64,000 nt of DNA from Burkholderia sp. WP9 (GCF_900104795.1 NZ_FNTG01000001.1:868001-932000); one strand, 5' to 3'; counted from the first letter of the stretch, positions 42,948 through 53,443 are shown. Notes: generated by a model not told the origin, from the letters alone. Made by a program: numbers and translations.

Positions 42948-44408
42948 ATGCGTCTGATCCAAACAGCACTCACGTTCGATGACGTGCTCCTCGTCCCGGC
43001 TTTCTCCGATGTTCTGCCGCGCGACACCAGCCTCAAGACCCGGCTGACCCGCAACATCTCCCTGAATATGCCGCTCGTGTCCGCCGCCATGGACACGGTC
43101 ACCGAAGCCCGCCTCGCCATCGCCATGGCGCAAATGGGTGGCGTGGGCATCATCCACAAGAACCTCACGGCTGCCGAGCAGGCGCGTGAAGTCGCCAAGG
43201 TGAAGCGCTTCGAGTCGGGCGTGGTCCGCGATCCGATCACCGTACCGCCGCAAATGAAGGTGCGCGACGTGATCGCGCTGTCGCGTCAGCATGGCATTTC
43301 GGGCTTCCCGGTCGTCGAAGGCGCGCAGCTGGTGGGTATCGTCACCAATCGCGACCTGCGCTTCGAAGAGCGTCTGGACGAGCCGGTGCGCAACATCATG
43401 ACGCCGCGCGAGCGCCTCGTCACCGTCAAGGAAGGCACGCCGCTCGCCGAAGCCAAGGCGCTGATGCACAGCCACCGCCTCGAGCGCGTGCTGGTGATCA
43501 ACGACGCATTCGAACTGCGCGGCCTGATGACCGTCAAGGACATCACCAAGCAGACCGAGCACCCGGACGCGTGTAAAGACGAACACGGCAAGCTGCGCGC
43601 GGGCGCGGCAGTCGGCGTGGGCGAAGACAACGAAGAGCGCGTGGAACTGCTGGTGCAGGCCGGTGTGGACGTGATCGTCGTGGACACGGCGCACGGCCAC
43701 AGCAAAGGCGTGCTCGAGCGCGTCAAATGGGTCAAGCAGAACTTCCCGCAGGTTGAAGTGATCGGCGGCAACATCGCCACCGCGGCGGCTGCCAAGGCGC
43801 TCGTCGAATATGGCGCGGACGGCGTGAAGGTCGGTATCGGCCCGGGCTCGATCTGCACGACGCGGATCGTTGCGGGCGTGGGTGTGCCGCAGGTCACGGC
43901 GATCTCGAACGTTTCCGAAGCGCTGAAGGGCACGGGCGTGCCGGTCATCGCCGACGGCGGCGTGCGATTCTCCGGCGACGTCAGCAAGGCGCTGGCCGCC
44001 GGCGCGAACGCCGTGATGATGGGCAGCATGTTCGCCGGCACGGAAGAAGCGCCGGGCGACGTGTTCCTGTTCCAGGGCCGTCAGTACAAGTCGTACCGTG
44101 GCATGGGCTCGGTCGGCGCCATGAAAGACGGCGCGGCTGACCGCTACTTCCAGGACAACTCCGCGAACATCGACAAGCTGGTGCCGGAAGGTATCGAAGG
44201 CCGCGTCGCCTACAAGGGCTCGGTCAACGCGATCCTTTACCAGCTGATCGGCGGCGTGCGCGCCAGCATGGGCTACTGCGGCTGCCGCACCATCGCCGAG
44301 ATGAACGACAAGGCCGAGTTCGTGCAGATCACGGGCGCGGGCTTGCGCGAGTCGCATGTGCATGACGTGCAAATCACCAAGGAAGCACCCAACTACCACG
44401 TGGACTAA
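42948..44408 (+). CDS. guaB: IMP dehydrogenase
   Basis: 486 residues. It oxidises IMP to XMP with NAD, the first committed step of GMP synthesis. The N-terminus [20 protein letters not shown] and two CBS domains (about 95-205) are inserted in the TIM barrel. The catalytic Cys is at 303 in [10 protein letters not shown], and the mobile flap (Arg-Tyr, near [10 protein letters not shown]) is intact. It has its own promoter with a short leader. An unknown membrane protein and guaA follow on the same strand. Confidence 0.98.
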   Translation: MRLIQTALTFDDVLLVPAFSDVLPRDTSLKTRLTRNISLNMPLVSAAMDTVTEARLAIAMAQMGGVGIIHKNLTAAEQAREVAKVKRFESGVVRDPITVPPQMKVRDVIALSRQHGISGFPVVEGAQLVGIVTNRDLRFEERLDEPVRNIMTPRERLVTVKEGTPLAEAKALMHSHRLERVLVINDAFELRGLMTVKDITKQTEHPDACKDEHGKLRAGAAVGVGEDNEERVELLVQAGVDVIVVDTAHGHSKGVLERVKWVKQNFPQVEVIGGNIATAAAAKALVEYGADGVKVGIGPGSICTTRIVAGVGVPQVTAISNVSEALKGTGVPVIADGGVRFSGDVSKALAAGANAVMMGSMFAGTEEAPGDVFLFQGRQYKSYRGMGSVGAMKDGAADRYFQDNSANIDKLVPEGIEGRVAYKGSVNAILYQLIGGVRASMGYCGCRTIAEMNDKAEFVQITGAGLRESHVHDVQITKEAPNYHVD

Positions 44409-44414
44409 ACGCCA

Positions 44415-45143
44415 ATGAAGCCATTGCTGCGCGGTGTACTCATCCTCGATGCCTTGCTGTTGCTTGCGTTCGGCCTGCTGTTTCTGCTGACGCCGTGGAC
44501 TTCGCTGTACAACGCGCTGCTTCTGGTGCAAACCCAGCCGGCTCTGGTCGGCCAGGGGTTTGGCGTGGCGCTGATCGGGCTCGCGTGGCTGGCCTTGCAC
44601 GCGTCGATCGACGGCGCGCTCACGTCCTCGGTCGCCCGGACGGTCGGCCATGTGAACTGGCTGACCGGCGTGCTGATGCTGGTCTGGCTGCTCGGTCTGC
44701 ATACGCCGGCGCTGACCGGTTTCGGTCAGATCGTCGCGGTGCTGACGGGTGTGGTGCTGCTGGTGATCGGTCTGGGCGGCGTGCGCTTGTCGGGCGCGGT
44801 GCGGCGGCGCGAGAAAGTGCGGCTGGTCGAGGCCGCCGCTGCTGAGCGTGCCGAAAAGCAGGCGGCCAAAGAAGCGGCGAAAGACGCAGCCAACCGGCGC
44901 GAGCCGGATCGCGTGACCGCGGGTTTTCCGGTGTATCACGCCGAGCCGGTCGTCGAGCCCGTGGTGCCGGTTACGCGTCCAGTCAATCCCGCCAGTCCTG
45001 TCGCAGCAGCGCCGCTTCATCCGGTGGCTGACGAAGCCGGCCTGACAGCCTCCGAACGCGCAGCGCGGGCAGAAGCCGCTGCCGCGCGTGACGAAGCCCG
45101 CGACGGCGCCGCCAACGCGCCCCGGCCGCCGTTTCATGGCTGA
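44415..45143 (+). CDS. unknown membrane protein between guaB and guaA
   Basis: 242 residues; I do not recognise a family. The N-terminal half has four hydrophobic segments (about 5-30, 42-62, 78-98, 102-122), ending in a basic residue cluster RRREKVRL. The second half is a hydrophilic, Ala/Glu/Lys then Pro/Val-rich tail with coiled-coil character (AAAAERAEKQAAKEAAKDAA, about 137-157) that should be cytoplasmic by the positive-inside rule. It starts six bases after guaB and on the same strand, so it is probably co-transcribed with guaB and guaA, but nothing in its sequence links it to purine metabolism. Confidence 0.7.
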   Translation: MKPLLRGVLILDALLLLAFGLLFLLTPWTSLYNALLLVQTQPALVGQGFGVALIGLAWLALHASIDGALTSSVARTVGHVNWLTGVLMLVWLLGLHTPALTGFGQIVAVLTGVVLLVIGLGGVRLSGAVRRREKVRLVEAAAAERAEKQAAKEAAKDAANRREPDRVTAGFPVYHAEPVVEPVVPVTRPVNPASPVAAAPLHPVADEAGLTASERAARAEAAAARDEARDGAANAPRPPFHG

Positions 45144-45347
45144 GGCGTCGCGCGCCACGCCATCCGCCGCAGTGACCGGATTTCGTTCGCGCTCGCCGCA
45201 GGCAACTGGCTGTGGCGCCGCACGCGCCAGACCGCTGCATCGTTACGCTTCATGCTCGATCGTCCCCACGTGGACCGCTTTGAATTCAACGCCGCGCGCT
45301 GTGCGCGGCATTCCGTATCCGCTTACTCTTTGACTCCGTCCGCTGCC

Positions 45348-46931
45348 ATGCACGACAAGATTCTGATCCTCGACTTCGGTTCGCAAGTCACCCAACTGAT
45401 TGCACGTCGCGTTCGCGAAGCCAACGTGTATTCGGAAATTCATCCGTACGACGTCGATGCGTCGTTCATTCGCGACTTCGCGCCGAAGGGCGTGATCCTC
45501 TCCGGCGGCCCGAGCTCGGTCACCGAAACGGACACGCCGCGCGTGCCGCAGGCCGTGTTCGAACTCGGCGTGCCGGTGCTGGGCATCTGCTACGGCATGC
45601 AGGCTATGGCCGAGCAGCTGGGCGGCAAGGTCGACATCGGCCACCTGCGTGAGTTCGGTTATGCCGAAGTGCGTGCGCGCAATCACACGAGCCTGCTCGA
45701 AGGCATCAGCGACTTCACCACGCCGGAAGGTCACGGCATGCTGAAGGTGTGGATGAGCCACGGCGACAAGGTGCTGGAAATGCCGCCGGGCTTCGCGCTG
45801 ATGGCGTCAACGGAATCGTGCCCGATCGCGGCAATGGCCGACGAAAAGCGCCGTTTCTACGGCCTGCAATGGCACCCGGAAGTCACGCACACCGTGCAGG
45901 GCCGCGCCATGCTCGAACGCTTCGTGCTGCAGATTTGCGGCGCGCAGCCCGATTGGGAAATGGGCCACTATATCGACGAAGCCGTCGCCAAAATTCGCGA
46001 GCAGGTCGGTAGTGAGCACGTGATTCTGGGTCTGTCGGGCGGCGTGGATTCGTCGGTGGCGGCGGCGCTGCTGCATCGCGCGATCGGCGATCAGCTCACC
46101 TGCGTGTTCGTCGATCATGGCCTGCTGCGCCTGAACGAAGCCGAGCAGGTGATGGCGACCTTCGCGGACCACCTGGGCGTGAAGGTGATTCACGTCGACG
46201 CGAGCGAAGTGTTCCTGCGCAAGCTCGCCGGTGTGACCGATCCGGAAGCGAAGCGCAAGATCATCGGCGCGGAATTCGTCGAAGTGTTCCAGACGGAAGC
46301 CGGCAAGCTGACCGATGCGAAGTGGCTGGCGCAAGGCACGATCTATCCGGACGTGATCGAATCGGCCGGCAAGGGCAAGAAAGCCACCCAGACGATCAAG
46401 AGCCACCACAACGTGGGCGGCCTGCCTGAGACGCTGAATCTGAAGCTGCTCGAGCCGCTGCGCGAACTGTTCAAGGACGAAGTGCGCGAACTCGGCGTCA
46501 AGCTCGGTTTGCCGCCGGCCATGGTGTACCGCCATCCGTTCCCGGGCCCGGGTCTGGGCGTGCGGATTCTCGGCGAAGTGAAGCGCGACTTCGCGGACCT
46601 GCTGCGCCGCGCGGACGCGATTTTCATCGAGACGCTGCGCACGTTCATCGACAAGGAAACCGGCAAGTCCTGGTACGATTTGACGAGCCAGGCGTTCGCG
46701 GTGTTTCTGCCGGTGAAGAGCGTTGGCGTGATGGGCGACGGGCGGACTTACGAGTATGTCGTCGCGCTGCGCGCCGTGCAGACGCTCGACTTCATGACCG
46801 CGCATTGGGCGCATCTGCCGCATGAGCTGCTGGGGCATGTGTCCAACCGGATCATCAATGAAGTGCGTGGCATCAACCGGGTGGTGTATGACATCTCGGG
46901 TAAGCCGCCGGCGACGATCGAGTGGGAATGA
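45348..46931 (+). CDS. guaA: GMP synthase (glutamine-hydrolysing)
   Basis: 527 residues. It aminates XMP to GMP. The class I glutamine amidotransferase domain (1-200) has its nucleophilic Cys at 81 in GICYGMQ, with the His-Glu pair at WHPEVTH near 178. The ATP pyrophosphatase P-loop LSGGVDSSV lies near 228-236 and the C-terminal dimerisation domain ends in the conserved KPPATIEWE. The ATG at 45348 starts the family sequence. The frame is open 96 bases upstream without similarity. It ends the guaB-orf-guaA run. Confidence 0.98.
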   Translation: MHDKILILDFGSQVTQLIARRVREANVYSEIHPYDVDASFIRDFAPKGVILSGGPSSVTETDTPRVPQAVFELGVPVLGICYGMQAMAEQLGGKVDIGHLREFGYAEVRARNHTSLLEGISDFTTPEGHGMLKVWMSHGDKVLEMPPGFALMASTESCPIAAMADEKRRFYGLQWHPEVTHTVQGRAMLERFVLQICGAQPDWEMGHYIDEAVAKIREQVGSEHVILGLSGGVDSSVAAALLHRAIGDQLTCVFVDHGLLRLNEAEQVMATFADHLGVKVIHVDASEVFLRKLAGVTDPEAKRKIIGAEFVEVFQTEAGKLTDAKWLAQGTIYPDVIESAGKGKKATQTIKSHHNVGGLPETLNLKLLEPLRELFKDEVRELGVKLGLPPAMVYRHPFPGPGLGVRILGEVKRDFADLLRRADAIFIETLRTFIDKETGKSWYDLTSQAFAVFLPVKSVGVMGDGRTYEYVVALRAVQTLDFMTAHWAHLPHELLGHVSNRIINEVRGINRVVYDISGKPPATIEWE

Positions 46932-47043
46932 TTCAGACTGCTCCCGGTCGTTCGGGGAGGTCCGGTTTTCCATGTTTTTCCATTTAAAAAAACATAAGGT
47001 TATTGTCCGTTTCGGTCTGCTGTGATCCGGGCAATGGCTGATG

Positions 47044-47081
47044 AAAATGCCGGTACCGGTGATGGTGCCGGCATTTTTTTT
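47044..47081 (+). terminator. terminator downstream of guaA
   Basis: Perfect 10-bp stem 47044-47053 / 47068-47077 with a 14-base loop and a run of eight T. It lies 112 bases after the guaA stop. The 46932-47043 stretch before it holds a smaller CTCCC/GGGAG hairpin and an AT-rich patch, and no gene. Confidence 0.75.
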
Positions 47082-47190
47082 GGGACGGCCTTGTTCGATA
47101 CCATCAAACCAGTCTCTCGGTATCGGTTGACGGTATACGTTCGAGGCGACCGAGCCACTAACGTCTGGCAAGTCGGCGGAGAAACACTTC

Positions 47191-48636
47191 TCACCGAATG
47201 CTTTCGGCTTGCTCCCAACCTCCGCCCAAAACTTTGTACAACGTCACGAGATTGGCCTGCCGGGACAGCGTGTCGGTCGCGAGTTGCTGCTGCGCGGTGT
47301 AGAGCGTGCGCTGCGCATCGAGGAAGGTCAGAAAGCTGTCCGTACCCGCCTTGTAACGCGCTTCGGCCAGCGTGTAGTAACGCTGCGAGGACGTGACGTA
47401 GTCGCGATCCGCCTGCACCTGGTCGATGTAGGTGGCGCGTGCGGTGAGCGCATTAGATACTTCCTTGAAGGCCGTCTGGATCGTGTTTTCATAGTCGGCG
47501 ATCTCGATCTGCTTCTCGATTTTCGCAACATCGAGCGATGCCTTGTTGCTTCCGTAATCGAAGATCGGCATCGACACGCTCGGCGCGAATGCCCATGCTC
47601 CCGTGCCGGCCTTGAACAAACCCGAGAGCGTCGAACTCGACGTGCCGGCCGTCGCCGTCAACTCGATCTTCGGGAAGAACGCCGCGCGCGCGGCTCCGAT
47701 GTTGGCGTTCGCCGCTTTCAACGCATGCTCGGCCTGCACGATGTCAGGACGACGGGTGAGCAACAGGGACGGCACGCCCGCGCCGATGTCGGCGAACATG
47801 GACTCGTCGTCGAATGAGCGGGCAGGCGGCAGGTCGTCGGGAATCGGCGCGCCGAGCACAGCGACCAGATTGTTGCGGTCTTGCGCGACGGCACGACGGT
47901 AAGCCGCCAGGCTGGCCTTCGCGCTCGCCAACGAATTCTCGGCTTGTTGCACGTCGAGCAGGGAAGAGTTGCCCAACTCCTGAACACGCTTCGTGACCTC
48001 GTAGGTCGACTGATCCGCCTTGACCGTGTCTTCGGTTAATTGCAGCAGGCGTTCATCGGACAGCAAGGTCAGGTAGTCGGTCGCCACCGTCGCGATCAAA
48101 CTGATCTGCGTGCTTTGGCGCGACGCGTCCGTGGCGAGATAGTTTTCCAGCGCCTGACGCTTGAGGCTGCGCAAGCGTCCAAAGAAATCGATTTCCCACG
48201 ACGTCGTGCCGACATTGAGATCGCTGACACTGCTCGTCACGCCTTGGGTTCGCTCCCGAGTCAGGCTGCCGCTCGCGCTGATCGACGGCGCAAGCGCGGC
48301 GCGCGTGATCCGGTATTGCGCTTCGTACTCGGCGACGTTCAACGCCGCCACGCGCAGGTCGCGATTGTTCGCCAGCGCGATGCTGATCAACCGCTGCAGA
48401 CGCTCATCGCGAAAGAAGCTTTGCCATGCGGTATCGGCGGCCAGCGGCGGTGTGACGCCCGTGCTGCTCGCGCTTGTCGAACTCGCCGCGGCGCTCGTGC
48501 TTTCGTAGCCATCGCCGTGCGGATACGCCACCGCCACCGGCGCGGCGGGCCGTTCATAGTGCGGATCGAGCGTGCAGCCCGCGAGCAGCGCGAGCGCGAG
48601 CGCCGCTGCACAGGCACCGAGTTTGAGTCCCATCAT
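47191..48636 (-). CDS. RND efflux outer-membrane channel lipoprotein (NodT/OprM family)
   Basis: 481 residues. The signal peptide ends in the lipobox LLAGC with the acylated Cys at 21. Two TolC-type repeats follow, with the OEP-family helix segments (RALEAS-like: DQSTYEVTKRVQELGNSSLLD near 215, and the C-terminal QADRDYVTSSQRYYTLAEARY near 400). It is the outer-membrane exit of the tripartite pump encoded just upstream. Two ATGs are adjacent (48636 and 48633); the first overlaps the RND gene stop by four bases (ATGA), so translation is coupled. Third gene of the efflux operon. Confidence 0.93.
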   Translation of the reverse strand: MMGLKLGACAAALALALLAGCTLDPHYERPAAPVAVAYPHGDGYESTSAAASSTSASSTGVTPPLAADTAWQSFFRDERLQRLISIALANNRDLRVAALNVAEYEAQYRITRAALAPSISASGSLTRERTQGVTSSVSDLNVGTTSWEIDFFGRLRSLKRQALENYLATDASRQSTQISLIATVATDYLTLLSDERLLQLTEDTVKADQSTYEVTKRVQELGNSSLLDVQQAENSLASAKASLAAYRRAVAQDRNNLVAVLGAPIPDDLPPARSFDDESMFADIGAGVPSLLLTRRPDIVQAEHALKAANANIGAARAAFFPKIELTATAGTSSSTLSGLFKAGTGAWAFAPSVSMPIFDYGSNKASLDVAKIEKQIEIADYENTIQTAFKEVSNALTARATYIDQVQADRDYVTSSQRYYTLAEARYKAGTDSFLTFLDAQRTLYTAQQQLATDTLSRQANLVTLYKVLGGGWEQAESIR

Positions 48637-51600
48637 TCAACACCTTCCTGTTGCTTGGTGTCGCCGTGCTCGCCGAACAGGCGTCGCACGACGACGAAGA
48701 AAACCGGCACGAAAAAGATCGCAAGGAACGTGGCGGCGATCATCCCGCCCATCACGCCGGTGCCGATTGCATGACGGCTCGCCGAGCCGGCGCCCGTGCT
48801 GATCACGAGCGGCAGGACGCCGAATATGAAGGCGAGCGAGGTCATCAGAATCGGCCGCAACCGCAACCGCGCGGCCTCGATGGTGGCTTCGATCAGCCCG
48901 CGCCCCTGCGCCTGCAGATCCTTGGCGAATTCGACGATCAGGATTGCGTTCTTGGTGGACAAGCCAATGGTCGCGAGCAGGCCGACCTTGAAATAGATGT
49001 CGTCGGAGAGCCCGCGGATATGCGCGCCCAACACCGCACCGAGCACGCCGAGCGGCACCACTAGAATCACCGCGATCGGAATGGACCAGCTTTCATACAG
49101 GCCGGCAAGACAGAGGAACACCACGATCAGCGAAATCGCGTAAAGATAGATCGCTTGCGAGCCGGCTATGCGCTCCTGATACGATTGCCCGGTCCAGTCG
49201 ATGCTGTAGCCCGCGGGCAGTTTCTTGACGAGCGCATCGACCGCGTCCATCGCCTGGCCGGTGCTTGTATTTGCACCGGTTTGCGCGGTCATTTCCATTG
49301 CCAGCGTGCGATTAAAGCGCTCGATCTGCGGCGGCCCGAAGGTCCATTTGCCGGTGGCGAAGGCGGAGAAGGGCACCATCTCGCCGTCGTAGCCGCTGGT
49401 GGTTGAACTGCTAGTTGAGCTGCTGGTCGAGCTGGTGCTCGTCGAAGTGGTGCTGCCCGAACTGCTCGTGGTGCTCGAGCGCACATACCATCGGCCGATG
49501 TCCGACGGCATCATCCGGTATGGCGCGTCGGCCTGGACGTAGACCTTTTGAATGCGCCCCGTATCGACATAGTTGTTCACATATGAAGAACCGAACGCCG
49601 TCTGCAACGTGTCGTTCACATCGGCAATGGACAGCCCGAGCGCGCTCGCCTTCTCACGGTCGATATCGACATGGAACTGCGGCGTGTCGTCGAGACCGCC
49701 GGGACGCATGCCGGACAACGCGCTGTCTCTGGCCGCGAGCGCGAGCAGTTGCTGGCGCGCGGCCATCAGCTTGTCGTGGCCTTGGCCCGCGCGGTCTTCC
49801 AGTTCGAAGTCGAGGCCGCTCTGTGTGCCGAGTTCCTGAATGGCCGGCGGATTGAGCGCGAAAATCTGCGCGTCGCGCGTGGCGGCGAAGTGCATGTTGG
49901 CGTGCTGGATGAGTGCCGCCGCCGAGCCGTCCTTGCCGCGCCGGGTGCTCCAGTCCTTGAGCTTCACGAACGCCAACGCGTTGTTCTGTCCGGAACCGTT
50001 GAAGCTGAACCCGGTCAGTGCGATGATCTTGTCGACCTGCGGAAGCCCGAGATAGTAGGCTTCGACCTTCTTCACGGTTTCCAGCGTCTGCGCGGCGGGC
50101 GTGCCGACCGGCGCGGAAATCGAGGTGATGATGATCCCCTGATCCTCGTCGGGCAGGTAAGACGAAGGCAGCTTCATGAAGAGGAGTGCCACGACGCCCG
50201 CGATCAACACATAGATCACCATGTAGCGCATCGGATTGCCGATCACGCGCGAGACCGCCGAGTCATAGCGATCCGTGCCGCGCGCGAGCACGCGGTTGAA
50301 CCAGCCGAACACGCCGCGTTTCGCGTGATGCTCGACGTCGTTACGCCGCAGCAAAGTGGCGCACAGCGCCGGCGTGAGCGTCAGCGCGAGGAACACGGAA
50401 AGCAGCATCGCCGCGACGATCGTCACGGAAAACTGCCGGTAAATCGCGCCGGTCGAGCCCGAGAAGAACGCCATTGGAATGAACACGGCGATCAGCACCG
50501 TCGTGATGCCGACCAGTGCGCCCGTGATCTGCTTCATTGCCTTGCGCGTGGCTTCGACCGGAGACAGTCCTTCTTCGGCGATCAACCGCTCGACGTTTTC
50601 GACGACCACGATGGCGTCGTCCACCAGCAGGCCGATTGCCAGCACCAGCCCGAACATCGACAGTACGTTGATCGAAAAGCCGACCACCGACATCACCGCG
50701 AACGTGCCGAGCAGGGCGACCGGCACGACAATGGTCGGAATCAGCGTCGCGCGCAGGTTCTGCAGGAACACGTACATCACGACAAAAACCAGCATGACCG
50801 CTTCGATCAGCGTCTTCACCACTTCTTCGATCGAGATCCTCACGAACGGCGTGGTGTCGTACGGATAGTCGACCACCACGTTGCGCGGCAATTGCCCGCT
50901 CAGTTCGTCGAGCTTGGCGCGCACGGCTTTCGCGACGCTCATCGCATTCGCGCCGCTCGCGAGCTTGACCGCGAGCGAGGCCGCCGGCGCGCCGTTCAGG
51001 CGCGAGTCCGTGCTGTAGTCGTCGCCGCCCACCTCGACGCGCGCGACGTCCTTGAGCATGACTTTCGAGCCGTCGCTATTTACACGCAACAGGATCGCGC
51101 CGAACTGCGCGGGCGTGGTGAGCAGGCTCGATGCGGAAATCGTCGCGTTGATGGCCTGCGTTTTCGTGGACGGCGAGCCGCCAATCTGGCCCACCGAGAG
51201 TTGCACGTTCTGATTCGTGATCGCGGTAGTAACGTCGGCGGTGGTGAGTCCGACTGCCTGCAACTTCACCGGGTCCAGCCAGATGCGCATGGCGTGTTGC
51301 GCGCCGAACAGCGTGACGTCGCCCACGCCGTTGATCTGTGTGAGCGGGTCCTCGATCTGCGTCGCGATGATATTGCCCAGATCGATGGAATTCATGCTGC
51401 CGTCGCTCGACGACAGCGACACGATCATCAGGAACGCGTTGGCCGCTTTCGCGACCTGCACGCCTTGCTCCTGAACCGTCTCAGGCAGCGACGAACTGGC
51501 CTGCTCGACCTTGTTCTGCACTTGCACCTGCGCGATATCCGCATTGGTGCCCTGCTGAAACGTGAGCGTGATGCGCGCCTGTCCCGACGAACTGCTGGTG

Positions 51601-51839
51601 GACGACATATAGAGCAGATGGTCGATGCCGCTCAGCTTCTGTTCGATCACCTGCGTGACGGTCGTGGCGATGGTTTCGGCGGAGGCGCCCGGATAGGTTG
51701 CCGTAATTTGCACGGAAACCGGCGCCACGCTCGGATACTGTTCGACCGGAAGCGTCTCGATGGAAGCACCGCCGATCATCATGATGACGATGGCGATGAC
51801 CCACGCGAGGATCGGTCGGTTGATAAAAAATCCTGCCAT
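48633..51839 (-). CDS. RND multidrug efflux transporter (AcrB/HAE1 type)
   Basis: 1068 residues. The HAE1 family N-terminus AGFFINRPILAWVIAIVIMM, the proton-relay Asp pair in GLLVDDAIVVVENVER near 405 and the conserved Lys in STKNAILIVEF near 960 are all present, with twelve expected membrane helices and two large periplasmic loops. The pump takes up hydrophobic or amphipathic compounds from periplasm and membrane; specificity is not readable. Unusual: residues 788-816 are a run of 27 Ser/Thr and 2 Gly, absent from AcrB at this spot (between WYVR and GEMVPFSAF). The middle gene of the MFP-RND-OMF operon. Confidence 0.96.
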   Translation of the reverse strand: MAGFFINRPILAWVIAIVIMMIGGASIETLPVEQYPSVAPVSVQITATYPGASAETIATTVTQVIEQKLSGIDHLLYMSSTSSSSGQARITLTFQQGTNADIAQVQVQNKVEQASSSLPETVQEQGVQVAKAANAFLMIVSLSSSDGSMNSIDLGNIIATQIEDPLTQINGVGDVTLFGAQHAMRIWLDPVKLQAVGLTTADVTTAITNQNVQLSVGQIGGSPSTKTQAINATISASSLLTTPAQFGAILLRVNSDGSKVMLKDVARVEVGGDDYSTDSRLNGAPAASLAVKLASGANAMSVAKAVRAKLDELSGQLPRNVVVDYPYDTTPFVRISIEEVVKTLIEAVMLVFVVMYVFLQNLRATLIPTIVVPVALLGTFAVMSVVGFSINVLSMFGLVLAIGLLVDDAIVVVENVERLIAEEGLSPVEATRKAMKQITGALVGITTVLIAVFIPMAFFSGSTGAIYRQFSVTIVAAMLLSVFLALTLTPALCATLLRRNDVEHHAKRGVFGWFNRVLARGTDRYDSAVSRVIGNPMRYMVIYVLIAGVVALLFMKLPSSYLPDEDQGIIITSISAPVGTPAAQTLETVKKVEAYYLGLPQVDKIIALTGFSFNGSGQNNALAFVKLKDWSTRRGKDGSAAALIQHANMHFAATRDAQIFALNPPAIQELGTQSGLDFELEDRAGQGHDKLMAARQQLLALAARDSALSGMRPGGLDDTPQFHVDIDREKASALGLSIADVNDTLQTAFGSSYVNNYVDTGRIQKVYVQADAPYRMMPSDIGRWYVRSSTTSSSGSTTSTSTSSTSSSTSSSTTSGYDGEMVPFSAFATGKWTFGPPQIERFNRTLAMEMTAQTGANTSTGQAMDAVDALVKKLPAGYSIDWTGQSYQERIAGSQAIYLYAISLIVVFLCLAGLYESWSIPIAVILVVPLGVLGAVLGAHIRGLSDDIYFKVGLLATIGLSTKNAILIVEFAKDLQAQGRGLIEATIEAARLRLRPILMTSLAFIFGVLPLVISTGAGSASRHAIGTGVMGGMIAATFLAIFFVPVFFVVVRRLFGEHGDTKQQEGVE
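49392..49478 (-). repeat. Ser/Thr codon repeat inside the RND gene
   Basis: 87 bases, 29 codons: 27 Ser/Thr and 2 Gly codons, mostly AGC, ACC, AGT, TCG, ACT and TCA. The frame is kept. It inserts an extra 29 residues in a conserved periplasmic segment. Confidence 0.9.
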
Positions 51840-51851
51840 GAGAATCTCGCT

Positions 51852-53081
51852 TTAACTATGGGCTGCCGACGTGTTGTCCGCGGTGGCGGGCGTGGCCGAG
51901 GTGCCCGATGTGCCGGGGCTTTCGACGGGCTTGACGAGCGAGCCGGTGCGCGCTTTCTGCGAGCCCGCGACGATCACGCGATCGCCCGCTTTGAGGCCGC
52001 TCGTGACGAGCCAGTCGCTGCCCGATGCGGTGTCGGCCGTCACGGTTCTCTGCACGACCTTGTTGTCGGCGCCGACGGTGAGCACGCTGGCGGAGCCGTC
52101 CGACGCACGCGAGACCGCGAGTTGCGGCACCGTGATTGCCTGCTGGTTCACGCCTTCTTCGAGTCGCGCGCGCACGAACATGCCGGGCAATAACACGCCG
52201 TCCGGATTCGGGAATACGCAGCGCAAGGTCACGGACCCGGTGGTGGCGTCGACGGTGATATCGGAGAACAGCAGCTTGCCGGGCTGCGCATAGGTGCTGC
52301 CGTCTTCCATCACCAGATGAACGACGGCGCCGTCCGTGCCGGCCTGCTGCAATTGACCGCTCGCGAATTCCTTCTGCAGACGCAGCCAGTCCGCGGAGGA
52401 GCGTGTGACGTCGAGATACATCTCGCTCGTCGCCTGCACCGTTGCGAGCGCGGTGGTCTGCTCGGCGGTCACGAGCGCGCCTTCGGTCACGCTCGATTTG
52501 CCGATGCGGCCCGCAATCGGTGCCACCACCTTTGTGTAGCCGAGATTGATCGCGGCGGTCTTCAACGCGGCGCGGTCGGCGACGACGTCGGCTTTCGCCT
52601 CGTCCAGCGCGGCGACGGCGTCGTCGTAGTCCTGGCGGCTCACGCCCTGGATCTTCGAGAGCTCGGCGTAGCGCGTGGCCTTGGTCTGCGCGGCGCTCGC
52701 CGTCGCCACTGCTTTGGCCAGCGTGCCGACCGCCTGGTCATAGGCGGCCTGATAACTGGACGCGTCGATCTGATACAGCACGGCGCCGGCCGCGACCTGC
52801 GAGCCCTCGGTAAACAGGCGTTTTCTGACGATGCCTTCGACTTGCGGCCGGACTTCGGCGACGCGAATCGCCGAGAGCCGTCCGGACAATTCGGTGCTCG
52901 ACACAACGGTATGCGGCGTGATGGTCTGGACGCTGACTTCGGGGACCGTCTGCACGGGTCCATGAGACGCTTCGTCGCCGCAACCGGACAACATGAATGT
53001 GGCAGCGGCAACGGCCGCCGCGAGTAGCGTGAACGCCGGCGCGCGCGGTGACGGTTCAACCGCGATGGTGAGAGTGGGCAT
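51852..53081 (-). CDS. RND efflux membrane fusion lipoprotein (AcrA/MexA type)
   Basis: 409 residues. The signal peptide ends in the lipobox FMLSGC (about residue 33), so the protein is a lipoprotein anchored in the inner membrane. Barrel-sandwich motifs GTVVPKRSV-like are seen as LSGRLSAIRVAEVRPQVEG near 65, and the central alpha hairpin with LAKAVATASAAQTKATRY near 120. A C-terminal Thr/Ser/Ala-rich tail is present. The first gene of the operon. The ATG at 53081 is preferred; an in-frame ATG at 53114 adds 11 residues before the signal peptide. Confidence 0.93.
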   Translation of the reverse strand: MPTLTIAVEPSPRAPAFTLLAAAVAAATFMLSGCGDEASHGPVQTVPEVSVQTITPHTVVSSTELSGRLSAIRVAEVRPQVEGIVRKRLFTEGSQVAAGAVLYQIDASSYQAAYDQAVGTLAKAVATASAAQTKATRYAELSKIQGVSRQDYDDAVAALDEAKADVVADRAALKTAAINLGYTKVVAPIAGRIGKSSVTEGALVTAEQTTALATVQATSEMYLDVTRSSADWLRLQKEFASGQLQQAGTDGAVVHLVMEDGSTYAQPGKLLFSDITVDATTGSVTLRCVFPNPDGVLLPGMFVRARLEEGVNQQAITVPQLAVSRASDGSASVLTVGADNKVVQRTVTADTASGSDWLVTSGLKAGDRVIVAGSQKARTGSLVKPVESPGTSGTSATPATADNTSAAHS

Positions 53082-53443
53082 GCTGTGAGCATCCTTCGAC
53101 TGGATTTCGAACAAGGTCCGTCTGGCGCGCGCCGTTCGCTCGCGAAAGAGCCCGCGCAGCGCTGCGCCAGCGGCAAGATGGAGCCCAGCATAGAGACCAA
53201 CGTCTTACGGTGGCTTAGACAGGGATTACGACTTGTAACGGAGCGCGGCTTGTGGGGTGGGGGGATGGGATGGGAACGTGATGCCGTGCGCAAGACACTC
53301 GAACTGGCCGCGCCGCCGTAATAAACTGTAAGCGTGGCTAAGAACCCGCAACCCTCGGCGTCGCGCGATTCGATATATTTCGACCAGTGGCTGGCGCGCG
53401 GGAATGCCGTCCGTCAACTCTCTTCATCGATCAGGGCCCAGCC
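53082..53443. other. divergent control region of the efflux operon and two-component system
   Basis: 362 bases between two head-to-head units. It contains an imperfect palindrome TTAC-n5-GTAA at 53226-53238 that could be an OmpR-type operator; see findings. No credible gene was seen. Confidence 0.5.

Noticed and set aside
42885..45158. 757-residue open frame opposite guaB
   Set aside because: Crosses guaB and the next gene in antisense; no domain.
49671..52193. 840-residue open frame opposite the RND pump gene
   Set aside because: Antisense shadow. The pump frame is complete with family motifs.
53085..53321. 78-residue frame in the pump/two-component control region
   Set aside because: No good ribosome-binding site or recognisable domain; it crosses the probable operator region.
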